Assembly: GCF_014191875.1 (NCBI RefSeq)
Contig: NZ_JACHXD010000010.1
Coordinates: 124,001-188,000, forward strand
Length of the DNA: 64,000 nt
Source: Pseudoduganella violacea
Lineage (GTDB): Bacteria > Pseudomonadota > Gammaproteobacteria > Burkholderiales > Burkholderiaceae_D
Direction: 5' to 3'
Below, piece by piece: positions 35,622 to 48,674 of this stretch (position 1 is the stretch's first letter; each line of letters starts with the position of its first letter). The position numbers and the translations under genes are program-made. Below the pieces are notes generated by a model. It was not told where the DNA came from. It was given only the letters and a program-made list of their open reading frames with translations, and did not search any database.

Positions 35622-37733
35622 TTAAACGAGGTTGAGGGCGGACAGCAGCATGTCGATCAGCTTGATGCCGATGAAAGGCAGGATCAAACCGCCCACGCCG
35701 TAGACCAGCAGATTGCGGCGCAACAGGGCGCTGGCGCCGATCGCGCGGTACTGCACGCCTTTCAGCGCCAGCGGGATCAGGAAAACGATGATCAGGGCAT
35801 TGAAGATCACCGCCGACATGATGGCCGAATTCGGGCTGGCCAGCTGCATGACGTCCAGCGCCTTCAGTTGCGGATAGGTGCCGACGAAGGCCGCCGGAAT
35901 GATGGCGAAGTACTTGGCGATATCGTTGGAGATCGAGAAGGTGGTCAGCGAGCCGCGCGTCATCAGCATCTGCTTGCCGATTTCGACGATTTCCAGCAGC
36001 TTGGTCGGATTCGAATCCAGATCCACCATATTGCCCGCCTCCTTCGCGGCCTGGGTGCCGGAACTCATGGCGACCGCCACGTCGGCCTGGGCCAGCGCCG
36101 GCGCGTCATTGGTGCCGTCGCCGGTCATGGCCACCAGGCGGCCTTCGGCCTGGTAGCTGCGGATCAGTTTCAGCTTGTCTTCCGGCGTGGCTTCGGCCAG
36201 GAAGTCGTCCACGCCCGCTTCGGCCGCGATGGCGGCGGCGGTCAGCTTGTTGTCGCCGGTGATCATCACGGTCTTGATGCCCATGCGGCGCAATTCGGCG
36301 AAACGCTCCTTGATGCCGCCCTTCACGATGTCCTTCAGCTCCACCACGCCCATCACGCGGCCATTCTCGGCCACCACCAGCGGCGTGCTGCCGCGGCGCG
36401 AGACCTCGTCGGTGACTTTCACCACCTCGGCCGGATAGCTCTGGCCCGCCGCCTCCACGTATTTGCGCACGGCGTCGGCCGCGCCCTTGCGCAGCTCGCG
36501 GCCATCCACGTCCACGCCGCTCATGCGGGTATTGGCCGAGAAAGGCAGGAAGGTGGCGTGCAGTGAAGCCATCTCACGTTCGCGGATGTTGAAACGCTGC
36601 TTGGCCAGCACCACGATGCTGCGGCCTTCCGGCGTTTCGTCGGCCAGGGAGGACAGCTGGGCCACGTCGGCCAATTGCTGCTCGCTGACGCCAGGCGCGG
36701 GATAGAAGGCCGAAGCCTGGCGGTTGCCCAGGGTGATGGTGCCGGTTTTATCCAGCAGCAGCACGTCCACGTCGCCCGCCGCTTCCACGGCGCGGCCGGA
36801 AGTGGCGATCACATTGGCCTGCATCATGCGGCTCATGCCCGCCACGCCAATGGCCGACAGCAGGCCGCCGATGGTGGTCGGAATCAGGCAGACCAGCAGC
36901 GCGATCAGCACAGTGATGGTGACCGGCGTGCCCGATTGCGCCGCTTCCACCGAGAACAGGGAGAATGGCAGCAGGGTCACGGTAACGATCAGGAACACGA
37001 TGGTCAGCGCCACCAGCAGGATGGTCAGGGCGATTTCGTTCGGCGTTTTCTTGCGCTTGGCGCCTTCCACCATGGCGATCATGCGGTCGAGGAAAGTCTC
37101 GCCCGGATTGGCCGTGACTTTCACCACCAGCCAGTCCGACAGCACGCGGGTGCCGCCTGTGACGGCGGAAAAATCGCCGCCCGACTCGCGGATCACGGGC
37201 GCCGATTCGCCGGTGATGGCGCTTTCGTCCACCGTGGCCACGCCCTCCACCACTTCACCGTCGATGGCGATCACGTCGCCCGCCTCGACCAGCAGGTAGT
37301 TACCCTTGCGCAGATCGCTGGCAGGGCAAGGCAGCCAGGTAGTGCCGTATTTGGCGCTGGCCAGCTTCTTGGCGATCACGCTCTGCTTCAGGTTGCGCAG
37401 CGAAGCGGCTTGCGCCTTGCTGCGGCCCTCGGCCATGGCTTCGGCGAAGTTCGCGAACAGCACGGTGAACCAGAGCCAGACGGCGGTGGCGAGGATGAAG
37501 CCCGAACTGGCCTCCCCCTTGCCCGCCAGCGACTGCAGGTACAGCAGCGTGGTGATGATGCTGCCGACGTACACCACGAACATCACGGGGCTGCGCAGCT
37601 GGGTGCGGGGGCTCAGCTTGCGGAAGGAATCCACGATGGCCGGCACCACCAGTTGCGAATCGAACAGCTTGAGGCGCGGCGCGGGCGTAGCCGTCAGCGT
37701 CATCTCTTTTTGCGTTGCATTGGCTTGCGACAT
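35622..37733 (-). CDS. kdpB: Potassium-transporting P-type ATPase subunit KdpB
   Basis: 703 residues. The phosphorylated aspartate lies in [13 protein letters not shown], the actuator motif is TGESAPV, and the hinge is [17 protein letters not shown]. KdpB powers potassium uptake through KdpA. Spacing to kdpA and kdpC is 12 bp on each side. Confidence 0.97.
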   Translation of the reverse strand: MSQANATQKEMTLTATPAPRLKLFDSQLVVPAIVDSFRKLSPRTQLRSPVMFVVYVGSIITTLLYLQSLAGKGEASSGFILATAVWLWFTVLFANFAEAMAEGRSKAQAASLRNLKQSVIAKKLASAKYGTTWLPCPASDLRKGNYLLVEAGDVIAIDGEVVEGVATVDESAITGESAPVIRESGGDFSAVTGGTRVLSDWLVVKVTANPGETFLDRMIAMVEGAKRKKTPNEIALTILLVALTIVFLIVTVTLLPFSLFSVEAAQSGTPVTITVLIALLVCLIPTTIGGLLSAIGVAGMSRMMQANVIATSGRAVEAAGDVDVLLLDKTGTITLGNRQASAFYPAPGVSEQQLADVAQLSSLADETPEGRSIVVLAKQRFNIREREMASLHATFLPFSANTRMSGVDVDGRELRKGAADAVRKYVEAAGQSYPAEVVKVTDEVSRRGSTPLVVAENGRVMGVVELKDIVKGGIKERFAELRRMGIKTVMITGDNKLTAAAIAAEAGVDDFLAEATPEDKLKLIRSYQAEGRLVAMTGDGTNDAPALAQADVAVAMSSGTQAAKEAGNMVDLDSNPTKLLEIVEIGKQMLMTRGSLTTFSISNDIAKYFAIIPAAFVGTYPQLKALDVMQLASPNSAIMSAVIFNALIIVFLIPLALKGVQYRAIGASALLRRNLLVYGVGGLILPFIGIKLIDMLLSALNLV

Positions 37734-37745
37734 GGAGGGTTCTCC

Positions 37746-39560
37746 TTACTTCATATACATTTGCAGGTGTTCCACGACCGGGCCAAGGGCCAGCGAAGGA
37801 ACATAGTTCAGCACACCGACCAGCACCACGATGCCGGCCAAGAGGCCAATGAACATCGGGCCATGGGTCGGCATGGTGCCGGAGTTGGCTTGCAGGCGCT
37901 GCTTGCCGGCCAGCGAACCGGCAATGGCCAGCACCGGCACGATCACGGCAAAGCGGCCGAACCACATGGCAATCGCCAGCATCACGTTGTAGTAAGGCGT
38001 GTTGGCGGACAGGCCGGCGAAGGCGCTGCCGTTGTTATTGGCGGCCGAGCTGAAGGCGTACAGGATTTCCGAGAAGCCGTGCGCGCCCGGATTGGCGACG
38101 CCGGCCTTGCCCACGTCCAGCAGCACCGACAGCGCGGTCCCCAGCAGCACCAGGGTGGGCGTCACCAGGATGACGATGGAACTCATCTTCATTTCATAGG
38201 ACTGGATCTTCTTGCCCAGGTATTCGGGCGTGCGGCCGATCATCAGGCCTGCGATGAAGACAGCCAGGATGGCGAAGACCAGCATGCCGTACAGGCCAGA
38301 GCCGACGCCGCCGAACACCACTTCGCCCAACTGCATCAGCAGCATCGGCACCATGCCGCCCAGCGGCGTGAAGGAATCATGCATGGCGTTGACCGCGCCG
38401 CAGGACGCCGCCGTGGTCACGGCCGCGAACAGTGTGGTGGCGCTGATGCCGAAGCGGGTTTCCTTGCCTTCCATATTGCCGCCGGCTTGCAGTGCGCTGT
38501 TACCCTGGTCCACGCCCATGGCTTGCAGGGCGGGATGGAGCTGCTGTTCGGCCGACATCACGGCGCAGGCGGCGACCACGAAGAGCAGGGTCATGGCTCC
38601 CAGCACGGCCCAGCCCTGGCGGCGGTCGCCCACCATCTGGCCGAAGGTGAAGCACAGCGCGGCCGGAATCACGAAGATGGCGATCATCTCGAAGAAGTTC
38701 GACAGCGCCGTCGGATTCTCATACGGGTGCGCCGAGTTGGCGTTGAAGAAGCCGCCGCCATTGGTGCCCAGCAGCTTGATCGCCTCCTGCGAAGCGACCG
38801 GCCCCATGGCCAGGGTCTGGGTGGTGGCGGTCTGCTCTTCGGTCACAGCCTGGCCCTTGGCGTCCAGCACGGGCTGGCCATCGGCGCCGGTTTTCGGCAC
38901 GGTGTAGGTGACGGGATCGAGCAGGCTCACTTCCTTGTAAGCCGACATATTCTGGATCACGCCCTGGCCGGTGAGTAAGACGGCGAAGATCACGGACAGC
39001 GGCAGCAGCACATACAGCGTGGAGCGCGTCATATCGACCCAGAAGTTACCGATGGACTTGGCCGAGCGCGAACTGAAGCCGCGGATCAGGGCAAAGGCGA
39101 CGGCGATGCCGGTGGCGGCCGAAAAGAAGTTCTGGCAGGTCATGCCCAGCATCTGGGTCAGATAGCTCATGGTCTGCTCGCCGCCATAGCCCTGCCAGTT
39201 GGTGTTGGCGACGAAGCTCACCGTGGTGTTGAAGGACGAATCCGGGCTGACATTGCCCATATTCTGGGGATTCAGCGGCAGCCAGGCTTGCACGCGCTGG
39301 ATGGCGTAGGTGAAGATCGCGCCCACAGTGTTAAACACCAGCAGGGCGACGGCATAGGCTTTCCAGCCCATGCCCTGTTTTTCCTGATCCAGCGGCACGC
39401 CAGCGGCGCGGTAGAGCAGCTTCTCGACACCGGCCAGCCAGCCGAAGCCCGGCACCGGGCGGCCATCGGCCACGCGCACCATCAGGATGCCGAGCGGCCA
39501 GGAAAGCGCCAGCAGCACGGCCAGGAAGAGCAGCAGAAGAAGGATGGACTGGGTAGTCAT
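37746..39560 (-). CDS. kdpA: Potassium-transporting ATPase potassium-binding subunit KdpA
   Basis: 604 residues with about ten membrane helices. Selectivity-filter-like loops include [34 protein letters not shown] and the CGAVNAMHD segment, as in KdpA of E. coli. It forms the potassium channel of the complex. It begins 1 bp after the kdpF stop. Confidence 0.97.
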   Translation of the reverse strand: MTTQSILLLLLFLAVLLALSWPLGILMVRVADGRPVPGFGWLAGVEKLLYRAAGVPLDQEKQGMGWKAYAVALLVFNTVGAIFTYAIQRVQAWLPLNPQNMGNVSPDSSFNTTVSFVANTNWQGYGGEQTMSYLTQMLGMTCQNFFSAATGIAVAFALIRGFSSRSAKSIGNFWVDMTRSTLYVLLPLSVIFAVLLTGQGVIQNMSAYKEVSLLDPVTYTVPKTGADGQPVLDAKGQAVTEEQTATTQTLAMGPVASQEAIKLLGTNGGGFFNANSAHPYENPTALSNFFEMIAIFVIPAALCFTFGQMVGDRRQGWAVLGAMTLLFVVAACAVMSAEQQLHPALQAMGVDQGNSALQAGGNMEGKETRFGISATTLFAAVTTAASCGAVNAMHDSFTPLGGMVPMLLMQLGEVVFGGVGSGLYGMLVFAILAVFIAGLMIGRTPEYLGKKIQSYEMKMSSIVILVTPTLVLLGTALSVLLDVGKAGVANPGAHGFSEILYAFSSAANNNGSAFAGLSANTPYYNVMLAIAMWFGRFAVIVPVLAIAGSLAGKQRLQANSGTMPTHGPMFIGLLAGIVVLVGVLNYVPSLALGPVVEHLQMYMK

Positions 39561-39561
39561 A

Positions 39562-39651
39562 TCACAGCTCCTCCGCGTTCAGCAGGGCCACGGCCAGATA
39601 GGCCAGCAGACCCACGGCGGCGACAGCGCCGATCACATAAAAGAGATTCAT
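39562..39651 (-). CDS. kdpF: KdpF small membrane subunit
   Basis: 29 residues forming a single membrane helix: [19 protein letters not shown], ending LLNAEEL. The position directly before kdpA, the length and the pattern agree with KdpF, the lipid-like stabiliser of KdpABC. The ATG overlaps the stop of a second small frame upstream (ATGA), and GGAGG for kdpA lies inside its last codons. Confidence 0.9.
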   Translation of the reverse strand: MNLFYVIGAVAAVGLLAYLAVALLNAEEL

Positions 39652-39740
39652 TGCTTGCCTCCCAGCTTGTCGCAGCCGGCGGCGAAGCCCCAGCACAGGA
39701 CAAAGAAGACGGCCAGCGCCCCGATAAACACGAAATCCAT
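39648..39740 (-). CDS. Small hydrophobic protein upstream of kdpF
   Basis: 30 residues beginning MDFVFIGALAVFFVLCWGF and ending CDKLGGKQ: one membrane helix with a short polar tail. The ribosome binding site is excellent (AAGGGGTGG just before the ATG), and the stop overlaps the kdpF start (ATGA), so it is almost certainly translated as the first gene of the kdp operon. Function unknown; an extra single-helix partner of the Kdp complex is a reasonable guess. Confidence 0.75.
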   Translation of the reverse strand: MDFVFIGALAVFFVLCWGFAAGCDKLGGKQ

Positions 39741-39803
39741 TTCCACCCCTTTACAGGTCTTGTTTTGACAATGGACAGGTTATCGGCCGGGGTCTAAAAG
39801 TGG

Positions 39804-39841
39804 TGTAAAGACTTCAGCGCCCGGTGTAAACAAGATGTAAA
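39804..39841 (-). promoter_or_regulatory. Triple TTTACA array, probable KdpE binding region
   Basis: On the minus strand three TTTACA hexamers lie at 39841-39836, 39830-39825 and 39809-39804, with start-to-start distances of 11 and 21 bp, so all lie on one face of the helix. The first two, with the following CCGGGCGC, resemble the T-rich KdpE site of E. coli (TTTACACCCCGCCC). The array is 64-101 bp upstream of the first small ORF of the operon. No clear -10 element was assigned. Confidence 0.6.
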
Positions 39842-39867
39842 AATCGGCTGCGGCCGGACCGCAAGGC

Positions 39868-40659
39868 TTACATCCCGGCAGCCGCTGCGGCGGAAAAGTA
39901 TTTGCTGGGGATCTCGCCCAGTACTCCCTTGAACACCGTCGAGAAGGCACTGGGACTGCTATACCCCAGCTCCATCGCCACGCGCGTGACCGCTTCGCCA
40001 TTGCCCAGGCGAACCACGGCCGCCAGCAGGCAAGCCTGCTGCCGCCATTCGAGGTAGCTGATGCCGGTATGCAGGCGAAATTGGCGTGTAAATGTGCGGC
40101 GGCTCATGCCGGCGCGCTGCGCCATGGCATCGATCCCGAGCACCAGCGAGGGCGCAGCCAGAAACGCGCTGCACGCCGCCGCCAGGCGCGACTCATCGGG
40201 CATGGGGGCATTCAAGGAGAGCGCCGGCATGGCGGCGATTTCGTGCAGCAGTAGTCCCATCAGGTGGCCATCGCGGCCACTGGCGGCATAGTTGGCCGGT
40301 ATGCCGGCCGCCTCCCCCAGCAGCTGCCGCACCAGGGAAGACACGCCAAAAACCTGGCAGTGCCGGGGCAGGCCCACGCGCCGCGCGGCGTGCGGGCGGA
40401 CATAGGCATTGAGCATGGTGACGGGGCCGCGCATCTGCATCGCATGCGCCAGGCCCGCCGGCACCCAGATCGCCCGCAGCGGGGGAACAGCCCAATTGCC
40501 AGACTCGGTTTCGACCGTGATGACGCCGCGCGCGGCATACGCAAACTGGCCGCGGCCGTGGCTATGCAAGGGAAAGAAGTCGCCGTCGGCGTAGTCCGTG
40601 CTTGTCACCTGCACGGCGCAAGGCGAGCCATCGTCGAAATCTGCGGGGATTTTCTGCAT
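39868..40659 (-). CDS. AraC-family transcriptional regulator
   Basis: 263 residues. N-terminal cupin sensor domain (HSHGRGQFAYAARGVITVETESG, PPLRAIWVPAGLAHAMQM) and C-terminal double HTH (IDAMAQRAGMSRRTFTRQFRLHTGISYLEWRQQACL; VAMELGYSSPSAFSTVFKGVLG). The divergent EamA exporter at 40772 is the likely target. The inducer is unknown. Confidence 0.93.
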   Translation of the reverse strand: MQKIPADFDDGSPCAVQVTSTDYADGDFFPLHSHGRGQFAYAARGVITVETESGNWAVPPLRAIWVPAGLAHAMQMRGPVTMLNAYVRPHAARRVGLPRHCQVFGVSSLVRQLLGEAAGIPANYAASGRDGHLMGLLLHEIAAMPALSLNAPMPDESRLAAACSAFLAAPSLVLGIDAMAQRAGMSRRTFTRQFRLHTGISYLEWRQQACLLAAVVRLGNGEAVTRVAMELGYSSPSAFSTVFKGVLGEIPSKYFSAAAAAGM

Positions 40660-40771
40660 GGCCCAATTTTAATTCCAATTGACCTTAAACTGAAAGCGGG
40701 CCATTCAGGACTGGGGCATATTGGATGCGTATCCAGGCGTCCTGCCCTGGCCTAGAAAAGAGTTCGAAACC

Positions 40772-41662
40772 ATGCATAGAAAACACCTGCTCCTCGCCGT
40801 CCTCGTCACGGCGGTATGGGGCATCAACTTCCCGATAAGCAAATTGGGACTGGCCCGGATCGATCCGCTGCTATTGACGGCCATCCGTTTTGCGCTGGCC
40901 GCCCTGCCCTGGGTCTTCTTCGTCAAACGCCCGCAAGTCGCCATCGCTTGGCTGGCGGCGTATGGGCTGATCTTCGGCGTGGCCATGTGGGCCTTGATCA
41001 ATCTCGGTATCGCAATGGGCGTGCCGCCCGGCAGTGCCTCGCTGCTGATTCAGTTCAGCGCATTTTTTACACTGGGCTGGGGCGTTCTGCTGTTCCGCGA
41101 AACCCTGTCGCGGCAGCAGCTGGCCGGCGTTGCGCTGGCGTCCGTCGGCCTGGCCGGCATCCTGCTGGGCAGCCCCGGCAAAGCCACGACTACCGGCTTT
41201 GCGCTGGTGATGGTGAGCGCACTGGCCTGGAGCATCGGCAACGTCATCATCAAGGTATCCAAGGTGAAGGAAATCTTCGCCTTCGTCGTGTGGGCCAGCC
41301 TCTTTCCGCCCCTGCCCTTGCTGCTGCTGACCTGGTGCTGGCATGGCGCGGCGCCCTTTTCCAGCCTGGCCTCGCAGATCAATAGTACGGCGCTGTTCTC
41401 GCTGGCCTTCCAGGTCTACGCCGCCACGCATTTCTGCTATTGGGGATGGAACTTTCTGCTGCGCGAATATCCCGCGTCGCGGGTGGCCCCGCTATCGCTG
41501 CTGATTCCCGTCTTCGGCATCGCCAGCTCGGCCTTCATCCTGCGCCAGCTGCCAGGCATGGGCGACTGGGTTTCCCTCGCCCTCATCCTGGCGGCGCTGG
41601 CCATCGGCATGAAGAAAAGCCCGGTGGCCAGACCGGGCCTGGACCGCGCTGCCGACGCTTAG
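40772..41662 (+). CDS. EamA-family (DMT) transporter
   Basis: 296 residues with ten predicted membrane helices in two EamA repeats (VLVTAVWGINFPISKLGLARIDPLLLTAIRF; VMVSALAWSIGNVIIK). These transporters export amino acids or metabolites (YdcZ/RhaT/O-acetylserine exporters). The ATG at 40772 was chosen because the protein then begins directly before the first helix. The end overlaps the TorF gene by 4 bp (convergent). Confidence 0.92.
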   Translation: MHRKHLLLAVLVTAVWGINFPISKLGLARIDPLLLTAIRFALAALPWVFFVKRPQVAIAWLAAYGLIFGVAMWALINLGIAMGVPPGSASLLIQFSAFFTLGWGVLLFRETLSRQQLAGVALASVGLAGILLGSPGKATTTGFALVMVSALAWSIGNVIIKVSKVKEIFAFVVWASLFPPLPLLLLTWCWHGAAPFSSLASQINSTALFSLAFQVYAATHFCYWGWNFLLREYPASRVAPLSLLIPVFGIASSAFILRQLPGMGDWVSLALILAALAIGMKKSPVARPGLDRAADA

Positions 41663-42405
41663 AAGGTCTTGCTAAGCGTGAGCTGGAGGGCGGTCTTGCC
41701 CATGAATTTGCCGTTGACGGCGTTGGCGTAGGCGGTCTTGCTGGCGTTGGTGCCGATCACGGCGAGGGCGCCGGTCAGTACGCCGAAGTCCTTGCTCACG
41801 CCGACTTTCCAGTCGGTGTAGTCGGCGGCGCTGTTGTGGCGCACTTTCTGGTAGCCGGCGTGCAGGTTGACGAGGAAGCCATGGCCGGTGTCGATATTGG
41901 CGCCGACGTCGAGATAGCCGCTGTTCTTGCTGTCGGCATAGCTGAACAGATTCGTCAACGAGTGGGAATACTTGATATAGGCCGGGCCGTAGCCAAGCTG
42001 GCCGTAGATTTCGGCGGTGTTGGCATTGGCCACGCCGGCCACGTTTTTCAGGCCGTTGGAGGGATAGATATAACCCAGCACACCGACGTCGTAACTAATA
42101 TCGGCATTGATCTGGCCGCGCTTGCCGGCGGAGAGGTCCACTTCCACCGAGCCGCCGCCGCCCGCGTCCTTGGTCCATTTGATGGTGGAGGCCCAGGCGC
42201 TGACATACAGGCCGCTGGGGTTGTGCACATAATCGACGCCGCCCTGCAGCGCCGGTTTCAGACGGGTCTGCGAGATGCCGCGGTAGCGGTAGTCGGAGGT
42301 GACGGCGGCATTGAAGCTGACTTCATGTTCCGGCTTCTGCTCCTGGGCATGGACGCTGGCGGCGCAGGCGGCCATCACGGCCAGGGCGAGCATTGTTTTT
42401 TTCAT
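41659..42405 (-). CDS. TorF-family outer-membrane porin-like protein
   Basis: 248 residues with a signal peptide (MKKTMLALAVMAACAASVHA). The mature protein is made of beta strands and ends in LQLTLSKTF, whose final phenylalanine is the outer-membrane insertion signal. The opening SFNAAVTSDYRYRGISQTRLKPALQGGVDY is the hallmark of the TorF/Gcw_chp family. It is the last gene after the ParA-like gene (27-bp gap). Confidence 0.88.
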   Translation of the reverse strand: MKKTMLALAVMAACAASVHAQEQKPEHEVSFNAAVTSDYRYRGISQTRLKPALQGGVDYVHNPSGLYVSAWASTIKWTKDAGGGGSVEVDLSAGKRGQINADISYDVGVLGYIYPSNGLKNVAGVANANTAEIYGQLGYGPAYIKYSHSLTNLFSYADSKNSGYLDVGANIDTGHGFLVNLHAGYQKVRHNSAADYTDWKVGVSKDFGVLTGALAVIGTNASKTAYANAVNGKFMGKTALQLTLSKTF

Positions 42406-42432
42406 GTTGCGGTCTTTCTGGGTGAGTAAAAA

Positions 42433-43044
42433 TCAGGAGGCGAATACTTCTTGATAGAGGGCGGCCATTTCGGCCTCGGCATCTTCGCCCTGGGCGGGCA
42501 GGTGAATCACGGTGCCGGACAGGTTGGCGGCCATCACGCGCGAGACATAGGCGCGCACAGCGGCCATCTGCACGCTGTCCGGGTCGGACGCGCCGCCCAG
42601 CACCACAAACAGCACGCGCAGGCCGGGATTGAACATGCGCGCGCTGTTCAGGCGGGCGATCAGCTTGTATTGGGTGGCGAGATCGACCTGGTCGGGCGCC
42701 ACCGGCACCACGGCGATGCGGGCAGCGATCAGCGCGGCGCGGCTTTCCGCCGTGTCGCGCCCCTCGGTGTCGATGACGATATCGTTATAGCGGCAGCGCA
42801 GGATTTCCAGTTCGTCCTGCAGGGCGCGGCCATGGATGGCGCGCGCCGCCAGCCTTGCCTGTTTGGCGGCGCGGCTGGCCGGCACGGCGCCGGCATGCTC
42901 GCGGCTCAGCGCCGCGCAAGCCTGACGCGGATCGGTGTCGAGCAGCAGCACCTTGCGGCCGCTGCGCGCGCGCAGCAGGGCCAGCCTGCTGGCGACAATG
43001 TCTTTGGCCGAACCGGGATTCTGGCCTGCGATGGCGATAATCAT
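42433..43044 (-). CDS. ParA/MinD-like ATPase with altered P-loop
   Basis: 203 residues. Fold signatures: AIAGQNPGSAKDIVAS in place of the deviant Walker A KGGxGKT, LLLDTDPRQ and the Walker B-like IVIDTEGRD. The nucleotide-binding lysine of GKT is kept but the preceding glycine and following threonine are changed (AKD) and the signature lysine is absent, so ATP hydrolysis is doubtful. The ATG at 43044 has GAGAGAAG upstream. No parB is near. It may work with the pseudo-receiver protein encoded upstream. Confidence 0.8.
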   Translation of the reverse strand: MIIAIAGQNPGSAKDIVASRLALLRARSGRKVLLLDTDPRQACAALSREHAGAVPASRAAKQARLAARAIHGRALQDELEILRCRYNDIVIDTEGRDTAESRAALIAARIAVVPVAPDQVDLATQYKLIARLNSARMFNPGLRVLFVVLGGASDPDSVQMAAVRAYVSRVMAANLSGTVIHLPAQGEDAEAEMAALYQEVFAS

Positions 43045-43156
43045 GGCTTCTCTCACGCTGTTGCGATGAGAGACAGCTTATCGATCGTCCCGTAAAAACG
43101 GTCTAAAAAGGCGGGGGTGGCGTGTAAACGCCGCGTATATATTCAACGTAACAGCG

Positions 43157-44023
43157 TCAATGCAGCAGCGCCGGCAGATCGAGTTCGCGCCGCAGCAGGT
43201 CCAGCAGATGGTGGTCGGCCACCGGTTTATCCAGCACGCCCTCGGCTCCGGCGGCGCGGGCGCGCTCGGCATCATATATAAAGGGCGGCGCCGCCAGGAA
43301 GACCACCGCTGGCGGTTCGCACTGCGCACTATCGCGTCCACGCAAGCCGTGCAGGCCGTCGGGCTGGCGCAGCGCGGCGCACACGCGGTAGGCGTCGATT
43401 CCCGGCGTGGTCGTATTGATCAGCACCAGGGCCACCGCGCCCTGGCGGCAGATGGCCACCGCCTCGTCCTCATTGTCGGCCCAGCGGCAAGCCAGCCGCC
43501 ATGCCAGCAGCAGGCGTCCCACATGCAGGCTGAAAGCCGGGCTGCGGTCCAGCACCAGCACCGCGCCGCGATGGGCGTGATGGCGCATGGCGGCATAGTC
43601 GGCGGCTTCGGTCAGGTCGAGGTCGAGCCGTTCGCGGCGGCGCCGGTCGGAGCGCTGTGGCGCACCCTGGTGCGCCAGCCTGTCCAGCGCGCCGGCGCGG
43701 CGCTTGAGCAATTCGTCGAGGGCGGAATAAACGCTGCCCCAGCGCACCGGCAGGCGCAGGCTGGGATAAGGCAGGCAGACCGGCGGCGCGCCCAGCACCA
43801 GGGCCGGGTGGATGTCGCCGGCCAGCGAATCGAGGGCGGCCAGGGCGCGCAAATCGGCGCCGTTGGCCAGATACAGATCCGGCTCTTGCAAACTGCCGTC
43901 GGACAGGCAAAAATATGCCGCCCCCTTGCGGGGCGCCCTGTGCAGGCCCAGCGCGATGGCGCGCGCTTCTTCCGGCGGAAAACCGAGCAGACGCACAGCG
44001 AAGGGATATTTCTCCGTTTGCAT
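43157..44023 (-). CDS. Orphan pseudo-receiver (response-regulator-like) protein
   Basis: 288 residues. The C-terminal half has receiver-like order (AVLVLDRSPAFS; VALVLINTTTPGIDAYRVCAAL; AEGVLDKPVADHHLLDLL), but the phosphoacceptor aspartate is asparagine in LINTTTPG, so it probably cannot be phosphorylated. The N-terminal half (PFAVRLLGFPPEEARAIALGL onward) is not recognised. The start ATG 44023 is tentative; an upstream in-frame start is possible. It is divergent from parE. Confidence 0.65.
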   Translation of the reverse strand: MQTEKYPFAVRLLGFPPEEARAIALGLHRAPRKGAAYFCLSDGSLQEPDLYLANGADLRALAALDSLAGDIHPALVLGAPPVCLPYPSLRLPVRWGSVYSALDELLKRRAGALDRLAHQGAPQRSDRRRRERLDLDLTEAADYAAMRHHAHRGAVLVLDRSPAFSLHVGRLLLAWRLACRWADNEDEAVAICRQGAVALVLINTTTPGIDAYRVCAALRQPDGLHGLRGRDSAQCEPPAVVFLAAPPFIYDAERARAAGAEGVLDKPVADHHLLDLLRRELDLPALLH

Positions 44024-44157
44024 GGGATCAATCCGTGGTTTTTTTAACATTAAACCACAGTTTCCCATGCCGTCCCAACGCCCGGATTCCGCCCTTTCCT
44101 CCCGTTGAGGATAGAATGCGCGTGCGTCCGCATTAACCAAGAACCGCATTTCAAAGT

Positions 44158-46158
<2,001 letters not shown>

Positions 46159-46189
46159 TCCGGGCATCTAATCAAGACAAGTATTCACA

Positions 46190-48520
<2,331 letters not shown>

Positions 48521-48524
48521 GGCC

Positions 48525-48665
48525 TTTGCGCCAAATCAAACAATGTCTCACCCTGGTGTCAGGCACCAGGGTGAGACATTTCCTGATCTAGATCAAAGAA
48601 TGTCCTACTCTGGTGCCTCGGCGGCCCCGCCTGACACCAGGGTGGGACATTTGTTGATTTGGATC
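48525..48665. repeat. Composite palindromic repeat, REPIN-like, with internal insertion (copy E)
   Basis: Hairpin 1 is a perfect 15-bp stem (48544-48558 with 48564-48578, TGTCTCACCCTGGTG), spacer GATCTAGATC, and hairpin 2 has its loop enlarged by about 14 bp (CGGCGGCCCCGCCT at about 48619-48632). The left edge TTTGCGCCAAATCAAACAA is identical to copy C. It lies between the convergent ends of parC and the M64 peptidase gene. Confidence 0.87.
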
Positions 48666-48674
48666 AGACTTTCT

